From Planctomycetaceae bacterium (lineage in GTDB: Bacteria > Planctomycetota > Planctomycetia > Pirellulales > Pirellulaceae), in contig DTSG01000150.1 in assembly GCA_012965455.1 (NCBI GenBank), forward strand, positions 1 through 13,599: 13,599 nucleotides of DNA, written 5' to 3'. This document shows, one piece after another, positions 6,578 through 12,248 of this stretch. The notes beneath the pieces are model-generated. The model was not told the DNA's origin and ran no database searches. It saw only the letters and a list, made by a program, of their open reading frames with translations. The stretch's first letter is position 1; the number at the start of each line of letters is the position of its first letter. The position numbers were made by a program, and so were the translations under genes.

Positions 6578-7622
6578 GAGCATCTCCGCTGGAATTGTTC
6601 ACATCATCTGCATCCTCAAACAGTGGATGCACAACCAATGAAAACCCACGGCGAATTTCCGCGTAATCTCGATATCGCCCAACGGAGACAATTCGCCATT
6701 GTAGACAATTAAAACTTGACTGAAACGAATGCATTGCGTCCGGCGGAATGGTTACGGTAAATGTCTCCGCGAGCGGCGCCTTGGAAGTAATCTCAAATCG
6801 TCGCTGCACAAACACCTGCTCGCGAAGTATCTCAAGCGTTTCAGTCCGCACATCCGTTCCTTGGTGATAACTCGTAACCTCTTCACAAACCAAAAACAAT
6901 CGCAACGAACGCACATACAATGCACCGCCTTGGGAAATGGCGACGTCAATAGTTTGCCCAGGGTAAATCGGTTGATGCGACACTTCAACTTTTAACGGAT
7001 CAATATTAATTTGGTTCTTCAATTCGCGTGCTAGCATGCGACCAGACCAAACAGCGAATCCGATCGACGGCAACAGAGATAACGTCGGTAACCACCAACT
7101 CCAACCACTGTGATTGGTCGTGCGATATTGATTAATGCTGTAGCCTACTAAAAAAAACGAGACCATGGTCCAAGTTGCAAAGAACGCAATAACCGATATG
7201 ATTTCAATTGGTTTTCCAGTTGTTACCGGTAACCGCCACGGCTGCGTATTGCCAGGACTCATTAACAACGTATCAATGATCGGTACATTAGGCAGTCGCC
7301 GAGCCGCCTTGCTTTTTTGCGTAAGATCAAAACGATGCGCGTTTTGTATTAGTGAAAACCGCAAACCATCACCCACTCGGCTGCCAAGCAGCCCCGTAAC
7401 AAGCCCCTGAATTCCAAATCCAATAAATGACAGAATCACAATTCCCAACAGCCAACTGGCAACACCACCGGGCAGGTTCAATAAGAAGAACACACCTGAA
7501 ATCAAACCCAACAACAATAGCGTCAGACTAAACGCGACATTACCAATGACTCCGAATTTCGAAGATACGCTATGACGACTACCCCGCTTTTTTCCAAGAA
7601 TTCTGATAAGTTGGCGCGACAA
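6567..7622 (-). CDS. Four-helix membrane protein with C-terminal arrestin-like domain
   Basis: 351 residues. After a basic N-terminus (K-K-R-G-S-R) there are two helices (about 25-49 and 53-75), a polar loop with P-G-N-T-Q-P-W-R (123-130), and two more helices (about 139-161 and 176-197). A soluble domain from about 205 follows. That domain has L-K-V-E-V, Y-P-G-Q-T-I-D-V, L-R-L-F-L-V-C-E-E, F-T-V-T-I-P-P-D-A-M-H-S-F, L-Q-W-R-I and F-S-L-V-V-H-P, an arrestin-like beta-sandwich order parallel to that of the next gene. The start is TTG at 7622. No ATG or GTG exists in this frame between the upstream stop (7668-7670) and the first helix, and no ribosome site is clear, so the exact start is uncertain. 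It is the first gene of the operon with the arrestin-like protein and ATPase, and it presumably anchors them at the membrane. Confidence 0.78.
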   Translation of the reverse strand: MSRQLIRILGKKRGSRHSVSSKFGVIGNVAFSLTLLLLGLISGVFFLLNLPGGVASWLLGIVILSFIGFGIQGLVTGLLGSRVGDGLRFSLIQNAHRFDLTQKSKAARRLPNVPIIDTLLMSPGNTQPWRLPVTTGKPIEIISVIAFFATWTMVSFFLVGYSINQYRTTNHSGWSWWLPTLSLLPSIGFAVWSGRMLARELKNQINIDPLKVEVSHQPIYPGQTIDVAISQGGALYVRSLRLFLVCEEVTSYHQGTDVRTETLEILREQVFVQRRFEITSKAPLAETFTVTIPPDAMHSFQSSFNCLQWRIVSVGRYRDYAEIRRGFSLVVHPLFEDADDVNNSSGDAHAV

Positions 7623-7677
7623 AATTAGATTCGATTCAACAGAAGGAAGTAGTATGGTGATTGAAAATTAATGAGTG

Positions 7678-7706
7678 AATATACCAAAAACCTATCCGAA
7701 ATTCAA
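7678..7706 (-). promoter_or_regulatory. Sigma70-like promoter of the arrestin-like/ATPase operon
   Basis: On the minus strand TTGAAT (7701-7706) is followed after exactly 17 bases by TATATT (7678-7683), matching the consensus at 4/6 and 5/6. Transcription would start near 7671, about 50 bases before the TTG start, in the 133-base gap between the propeller-protein gene and the operon. Confidence 0.6.
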
Positions 7707-7755
7707 TTTGTGATAATTCGTGGTTGGATGTTACCCACCAACGCCCTCCACAAAA

Positions 7756-9015
7756 CTAAGGTAATTTCAAGGCCGTAAGTTTACCCTGGTTGCCTTGGTT
7801 ATTACGAAAGTAAAAATAGCCGTTGGACAAAGCCGGAAAACAACGGGTTGTGGAAGCACTAACTTTAGCTCGAGCGACTTCCTCGTACTGCGACGAATTT
7901 GCTTTTACTAAAACTAATTCTCCCGCTGTGTTGAGTGCAAGAAACTTGTCTTTTACTAAAATCGTATGGGCAACTCCAAAATTAGCCTTCTCCCACTGCA
8001 CTTTACCAGTGGCCATGTCAATGCAACGTAGTGCTGCCACTCCAATATCTTCGCGACCATGGATGCCGAACAAATGGCCGTCATGTGGTAGCGGAGTTGT
8101 GTATTGGCTCGACAAGATATCATCACCGGACCATTGAATCTCAAAGTTCTTTCCGTCCTGTACAAGTTCCAACATGCGAGCGCCGATTCGATAACTAGCG
8201 GTCAGAAACACATGGTTGCCGATCGCCACTGGTGTTGCGCCGTTAACGGTTGGCCCTTGTTTGCCAAATGGCGTGCTGAATAATAATTTCCCAGTCACTG
8301 GGTTCAAAGCAATGGCTTGCATCCGAGTAAGAAACAAAGCGTAGTTTGTCCCACCAATGGAAAGGACGGTTGGCGAAGAGTAACTCGCTTTCTCAGCCGT
8401 GGCTTCCCAGACTGTCTTTCCGGATTGTATATCCAGTCCGACAATTCCCACCTTGATGCCACCGACGTTGACTAGTACATGATCCTTCATCACCAATAGA
8501 CCACTACCCGCACCAAAATATCCATCAGGTGCTTGGTAATCTTGTCCGAGAGTGCGACTCCATTTCGGTTTACCCGTGGCCAAGTCTAAGCAGTGCAAGT
8601 CAGATGCGGCGCCAAACACAAACACGAGGTTGCCGGCAACAAGCGGAGTAGCGCGCGGACCCGAGTCGGGGTTAAAGCCACCTCGATAATACGCTTTGAA
8701 ATCCTGGCTCCAAATGACTTTACCTGATCTAGCGTCCAGTGCCTCAACACGCTCACTATCATCGACGCGATGAAAGACAATCACCTTCGTTCCCACCACA
8801 ATCGGGCCTGCAAACCCACTGCCCAAAGTGTGGCTCCAAGCAGTCACCGGACCACTTGCCGGCCAAGCCTGTAAGGGTTTCTCTTGTTGCGCGATGCCGT
8901 TGCGACTTGGACCTAAGCCCTGTGGCCAATCTCCACCCCAAAGAAAGGAACAAGAAGTGCAAACTAAAAAGAATGTTGCTAGGTATCCACAAGGAATTTT
9001 GATATGTCGTTGCAT
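7756..9015 (-). CDS. Exported PQQ-like beta-propeller repeat protein (BamB-like fold)
   Basis: 419 residues with an N-terminal hydrophobic signal (about 9-25). The V-C-T-S-C at 18-22 is not a proper lipobox, so simple Sec export is more likely. The mature part opens with D-W-P-Q-G-L-G-P-S-R-N-G (29-40), the hallmark of planctomycete PQQ-propeller proteins. Repeats of the blade motif follow: L-D-A-R-S-G-K-V-I-W (93-102), L-D-L-A-T-G-K-P-K-W (143-152), L-D-I-Q-S-G-K-T-V-W (194-203), L-N-P-V-T-G-K (237-243) and I-D-M-A-T-G-K-V-Q-W (332-341). R-A-T-P-L-V-A-G-N (121-129) is typical of the family. Length fits a seven- or eight-bladed propeller. No dehydrogenase catalytic domain is present, so it is probably a binding or scaffold protein in the periplasm rather than a quinoprotein enzyme. 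There is no clear ribosome site, and it has no obvious partner next door. Confidence 0.88.
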   Translation of the reverse strand: MQRHIKIPCGYLATFFLVCTSCSFLWGGDWPQGLGPSRNGIAQQEKPLQAWPASGPVTAWSHTLGSGFAGPIVVGTKVIVFHRVDDSERVEALDARSGKVIWSQDFKAYYRGGFNPDSGPRATPLVAGNLVFVFGAASDLHCLDLATGKPKWSRTLGQDYQAPDGYFGAGSGLLVMKDHVLVNVGGIKVGIVGLDIQSGKTVWEATAEKASYSSPTVLSIGGTNYALFLTRMQAIALNPVTGKLLFSTPFGKQGPTVNGATPVAIGNHVFLTASYRIGARMLELVQDGKNFEIQWSGDDILSSQYTTPLPHDGHLFGIHGREDIGVAALRCIDMATGKVQWEKANFGVAHTILVKDKFLALNTAGELVLVKANSSQYEEVARAKVSASTTRCFPALSNGYFYFRNNQGNQGKLTALKLP

Positions 9016-9065
9016 TATTATTTGTCCGGTGAAATGATCTCAGTCTCACCTATTATTTTACTGCA

Positions 9066-9075
9066 CTTCGCGAAG
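9066..9075. promoter_or_regulatory. 10-base palindrome upstream of the propeller gene
   Basis: CTTCGCGAAG is a perfect palindrome 50-60 bases before the ATG of the minus-strand propeller gene. On the coding strand TAAAAT lies a few bases downstream as a possible -10 with a poor -35. It could be an operator overlapping the promoter; the support is positional only. Confidence 0.3.
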
Positions 9076-9089
9076 CAATGAAAAGCGCA

Positions 9090-9129
9090 AATAAAAAGGA
9101 CTCCGATGAATGATTGACCATCGGAGCCC
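9090..9129 (-). terminator. Rho-independent terminator of the alpha-CTD gene
   Basis: On the minus strand CTCCGATG/CATCGGAG (9119-9126 with 9101-9108) form eight pairs around a 10-base loop. Two more G-C pairs lie beyond one mismatch, and TTTTTATT (9090-9097) follows. It lies 40 bases after the stop at 9170 and insulates the propeller gene downstream. Confidence 0.85.
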
Positions 9130-9169
9130 TAGGGTTAATTGTTTTACGGCTAAATAAGGACTTGCTTAA

Positions 9170-9436
9170 CTATACAGCGACAGCTGAATTGGTACGGAAG
9201 AAACCGATTGCCTCAAGGGCATCGTATACTTCCTCTAAAGTCTTACCACCAAAATTTGAAATACTTAACAGATCTGCTGGTGTTGCATGCAGCAGGTCTT
9301 TTACCGAGAAGATTCCTTTTTCTTCTAAGCAATTGGTCGTACGAACTGTAAGACCAATTTCTGCTGTGCTAAGTTCCAAACGTTGCTTTAAGCTACGACG
9401 CTGCTCTTCCACAGCACTTAACGGAATGCGTGTCAT
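9170..9436 (-). CDS. Stand-alone RNA polymerase alpha C-terminal domain (alpha-CTD) protein
   Basis: 88 residues. From about 25 it aligns by eye with the C-terminal domain of RNA polymerase alpha. I-G-L-T-V-R-T-T-N-C-L (27-37) corresponds to E. coli L-E-L-T-V-R-S-A-N-C-L, and N-F-G-G-K-T-L-E-E (61-69) to N-L-G-K-K-S-L-T-E. The DNA-contacting set is kept: R32 (E. coli R265), N35 (N268), C36 (C269), G63 (G296), K65 (K298), T66 (S299) and E69 (E302). The alpha N-terminal dimerisation domain is absent; only a charged helix-like lead (E-E-Q-R-R-S-L-K-Q-R-L) precedes. It is not a broken rpoA: it has its own promoter, a GGGAGGG ribosome site five bases before the ATG, and a terminator, and no ribosomal-protein genes are nearby. 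It may bind A+T-rich upstream elements or compete for activators; that is inference. Confidence 0.9.
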   Translation of the reverse strand: MTRIPLSAVEEQRRSLKQRLELSTAEIGLTVRTTNCLEEKGIFSVKDLLHATPADLLSISNFGGKTLEEVYDALEAIGFFRTNSAVAV

Positions 9437-9470
9437 GGACTCCCTCCCAAAAAAACGCGAGTTTAATAAT

Positions 9471-9486
9471 TGACCATCCTTGGTCA
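9471..9486 (-). promoter_or_regulatory. Hairpin in the alpha-CTD gene 5' leader
   Basis: TGACCA-TCCT-TGGTCA is a perfect 6-base inverted repeat with a four-base loop, lying within the predicted leader (about 9437-9513). It could be an RNA hairpin close to the ribosome site or a protein-binding site on DNA. The left arm is part of the recurring ATTGACCA word of this region. Confidence 0.45.
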
Positions 9487-9519
9487 GTACACGCTTTTAC
9501 ATCGAAGCGCGAAGCACAA

Positions 9520-9548
9520 ATCATACAGGACTGGCACTTAAATGACAA
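9520..9548 (-). promoter_or_regulatory. Strong sigma70-like promoter of the alpha-CTD gene
   Basis: On the minus strand TTGTCA (9543-9548), then exactly 17 bases, then TATGAT (9520-9525): 5/6 matches in both hexamers. The predicted start is near 9513, giving a leader of about 77 bases. It is the best promoter in the window. Confidence 0.78.
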
Positions 9549-9566
9549 AACAATTCTGGAAAAACT

Positions 9567-9592
9567 TTGACAAAGTGCTAGCACTGTATAAA
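9567..9592 (+). promoter_or_regulatory. TTGACA/TATAAA pair enclosing a perfect 12-base palindrome
   Basis: TTGACA (9567-9572, perfect -35) is followed by TATAAA (9587-9592). The spacer is only 14 bases, short for sigma70. The palindrome AGTGCTAGCACT (9574-9585) fills the spacer almost exactly, the classic place for a repressor operator. It could serve pcrA (start 9760, long leader), and it also sits about 60-70 bases upstream of the divergent alpha-CTD transcription start. Confidence 0.5.
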
Positions 9593-9707
9593 TCAAATTG
9601 ACCAATACGATAGGCGAATATTTTTCACAACCTACGCGTTTCCCAAATCAAGTACTCCATGACGCCGCTCTGTCACTCGCCTACTCACGCAATTCGCCGA
9701 GTTCTTC

Positions 9708-9713
9708 TATAAT
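9708..9713 (+). promoter_or_regulatory. Perfect TATAAT -10 upstream of the helicase gene
   Basis: TATAAT lies 47 bases before the ATG at 9760 and would give a leader of about 40 bases. The hexamer 17 bases upstream (TCACGC, 9685-9690) is a poor -35, so an activator or an alternative start farther upstream may be needed. Confidence 0.4.
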
Positions 9714-9759
9714 GATCACTACTAATGAACGAACACTATGAGGATTCTCACACGTCATC

Positions 9760-12219
9760 ATGTCTGAAGACATACTCGCATCGCTCACCGAGGTTCAGCG
9801 CCAAGCAGCGTCTCATATCGACGGTCCGCTATTAATGATCGCCGGTCCCGGTAGCGGTAAGACTCGAGTTGTCACGCATCGCATTGCCTACATGATCTCC
9901 CAAGGCGTGAATCCTTACAACATCCTAGCGCTGACGTTCACGAACAAAGCAGCCCAAGAAATGCGACTTCGCATCGAGCGCCTGGTTTCCGCTCCAGGTT
10001 ATTGGATGGGGACCTTTCACGGTTTCTGTGCACGCTTATTGCGACAACACGGAAACCTCGTCGGGCTGGCAGAAAACTTTACCATTCTCGACAGCAAAGA
10101 TTCCAAGCAAGCGCTCAAGCGCGCAATCGATACGGCTAACATCCAGTTAACCCACACATCGGCCGATTCAATCGCCTGGGAAATCAGCAATGCGAAAAGC
10201 AACTTGCTGACTCCCGAAGATTACCAAACGAGTAGCGCTAATAGTTATAGCGCTCTTACGGACGTGACTCGAAAAGCCTACCCCGCCTATAAACAATATC
10301 TTCTGCAAAGCAACTCCGTCGACTTCGACGATCTCTTGTTGCACGTTGCCGTGATGCTGCGGGACAATCCCGAGCTACGCGCTCAACTTGACGACCGCTA
10401 TCGCTATATCATGGTCGACGAATATCAAGATACCAATCTCGCTCAATACGCCATCGTCCGCGCTCTGTGCCTTAACAACCAAAACCTATCCGTCACCGGC
10501 GACCCCGACCAATCAATCTATGCTTGGCGCGGGGCAAACATATCCAACATTCGCGAATTTGAAAAAGACTATCCCCATGCCAAGGTCGTTCATCTAGAAC
10601 AAAATTATCGCAGCACTGGGAAAATACTCAGTACCGCTGATGAACTCATCGCCCACAACCGCCATCGCAAACCCAAAAAGTTATTCACCGATAACGCCGC
10701 CGGTGAACCAGTACGACTAGTTTGTTTTGGGCACCCCAATGACGAAGCTGCAGCTATCGCTCAACGAATTGCAGCCGAAGTCAAACGCGGAGAACGAGAC
10801 TACAAAGACTTCGCTATCTTTTTTCGAGTGAACGCCTTCTCGCGACCATTGGAGCGAGCACTGCGTAACCAAACCCCTAAAATACCCTTCCAGATTGTCC
10901 GTGGCTTGGAATTTCTCAAACGTAAAGAAGTCAAGGACATCATTGCCTACCTCCACCTAGTCAACAACCCAGCGAATAACGTCGCTTTTGAACGCATTGT
11001 AAATATGCCGCCGCGTGGAATCGGTAAGACCACTCTGCAGCACCTCCGCAACCACGCCGAGCGATATCAATTGACGATGCTCCAAGCGTGTCGGGAAGCG
11101 GGAATGATCGAAACACTTTCTAAACGCGCTGCCGCTGCGATTAGTCGCTTCGTAACTCTAATCGATGTCTTCACCACCTCGGTCCATCTACCACTGGGTG
11201 ACCTAATTATCGAAATTGTCGATAACTGCGGGTTCACTACTTACCTCGAAAAAATCGATGCGAAAACCGGGGAAGATCGCAGTGCAAATGTGGATGAATT
11301 AATCAACGAAGCCCGTGAATTCCAACAGCATTTTGACGAAGATGAAGCCGAAAACGTAGACCAAGACGACACAGCGATTACGCAAAACCAAACCGACCTG
11401 GAAGCATTCCTCGAACAAGTAGCGCTCGTTAGCGAAGTCGATGGGCTCGACCAAGACACCAATAAAGTCCTGATGATGAGTCTACATGCAGCCAAAGGAT
11501 TAGAATTCCCCTCGGTTTTCATCGTCGGCGTAGAACACGGAATATTACCCCACGAACGCAGCATGGACGACGACACATCACTCGAAGAAGAACGACGCCT
11601 GCTGTTTGTCGGAATCACTCGAGCTGAGCAGCAATTACAAATCAGTTATAGTCAGCGCCGCACCTTTCGTGGACAAACGCGAATCGCATCACCAAGCCAG
11701 TTCCTTTATGAACTTCCCCGTGATGATATGCAATGCACCCTCCCTGCCGGCGGACTCGCATCGATCGGCAACCACCCCAATAGCGATTTTGAACCCACCG
11801 CTGATTATTTTGAGCATCCAGATCAGTCCGAACATGACGCCTTGGCGACCGAAGAAATTGAAGCCAAACTCCAACAAGCCCAATCAATTCTGGAGCAGGT
11901 CGACGATGACAAGTCACAACAGCGTGCATCCAAAATAGACCATCTCGCTGATGAACTTGCGTCCCTGACCAACATCACAACAGCCTCAGAATTAAAAGCA
12001 ACAACGGACAGTGAGGGCAGCCAGAACAACACGGCAAAAAAAATTGCGCTGGCAGATTTCAAACAAGGTATGCTCGTCGCCCATCAGCGTTACGGTTCCG
12101 GCGTGATCGTGTCGATCTCCGGATCGGGTGACAAGCGCACCGCCACGATAAAGTTTCTTGACCAGCAACAGCGCAAATTCCGCTTGGCATTCGCGCCGCT
12201 AATGTACATGGATTCTTAA
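9760..12219 (+). CDS. pcrA: ATP-dependent 3'-5' DNA helicase, PcrA/UvrD family
   Basis: 819 residues, superfamily 1A helicase acting in nucleotide excision and mismatch repair and in clearing recombination or replication blocks. All motifs are present in order. Motif I is A-G-P-G-S-G-K-T (28-35) and Ia is L-T-F-T-N-K-A-A (58-65), followed by G-T-F-H-G-F-C. Motif II is V-D-E-Y-Q-D-T (219-225) and III is G-D-P-D-Q-S-I-Y-A-W-R-G-A (247-259). Motif IV is Q-N-Y-R-S-T (281-286), V is S-L-H-A-A-K-G-L-E-F (574-583) with H-G-I-L-P-H, and VI is R-R-L-L-F-V-G-I-T-R-A-E (612-623). An acidic, Gln-rich linker (about 650-765) leads to a C-terminal Tudor-like unit (about 766-817: V-A-H-Q-R-Y-G-S-G), as in PcrA that binds RNA polymerase. 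The ATG lacks a nearby ribosome site (GAGG is 16 bases off), common in this phylum. uvrD is an equally valid name. Confidence 0.95.
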   Translation: MSEDILASLTEVQRQAASHIDGPLLMIAGPGSGKTRVVTHRIAYMISQGVNPYNILALTFTNKAAQEMRLRIERLVSAPGYWMGTFHGFCARLLRQHGNLVGLAENFTILDSKDSKQALKRAIDTANIQLTHTSADSIAWEISNAKSNLLTPEDYQTSSANSYSALTDVTRKAYPAYKQYLLQSNSVDFDDLLLHVAVMLRDNPELRAQLDDRYRYIMVDEYQDTNLAQYAIVRALCLNNQNLSVTGDPDQSIYAWRGANISNIREFEKDYPHAKVVHLEQNYRSTGKILSTADELIAHNRHRKPKKLFTDNAAGEPVRLVCFGHPNDEAAAIAQRIAAEVKRGERDYKDFAIFFRVNAFSRPLERALRNQTPKIPFQIVRGLEFLKRKEVKDIIAYLHLVNNPANNVAFERIVNMPPRGIGKTTLQHLRNHAERYQLTMLQACREAGMIETLSKRAAAAISRFVTLIDVFTTSVHLPLGDLIIEIVDNCGFTTYLEKIDAKTGEDRSANVDELINEAREFQQHFDEDEAENVDQDDTAITQNQTDLEAFLEQVALVSEVDGLDQDTNKVLMMSLHAAKGLEFPSVFIVGVEHGILPHERSMDDDTSLEEERRLLFVGITRAEQQLQISYSQRRTFRGQTRIASPSQFLYELPRDDMQCTLPAGGLASIGNHPNSDFEPTADYFEHPDQSEHDALATEEIEAKLQQAQSILEQVDDDKSQQRASKIDHLADELASLTNITTASELKATTDSEGSQNNTAKKIALADFKQGMLVAHQRYGSGVIVSISGSGDKRTATIKFLDQQQRKFRLAFAPLMYMDS

Positions 12220-12248
12220 CTTTACACCACAATTAACAACCGCCACTA

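Noticed and set aside
7718..7742. GTTGG...CCAAC hairpin as terminator of the propeller gene
   Set aside because: Only five pairs, a long loop and no U-tract on the minus strand.
8941..8962. Lipobox in the propeller protein (V-C-T-S-C)
   Set aside because: The -3 position is Cys instead of Leu/Val/Ile, so lipidation is not supported; kept as Sec export.
9170..9436. Truncated rpoA pseudogene
   Set aside because: Complete expression signals, intact functional residues and no trace of the N-terminal domain or of the ribosomal-protein operon nearby.
9574..9585. Palindrome as a CIRCE or LexA box
   Set aside because: CIRCE needs TTAGCACTC-N9-GAGTGCTAA and the known LexA boxes have other half-sites; AGTGCTAGCACT matches neither, so only 'unassigned operator candidate' is kept.
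9393..9605. Minus-strand frame overlapping the alpha-CTD start
   Set aside because: Covers the predicted promoter and leader; no domain, and the alpha-CTD gene has its own ribosome site.
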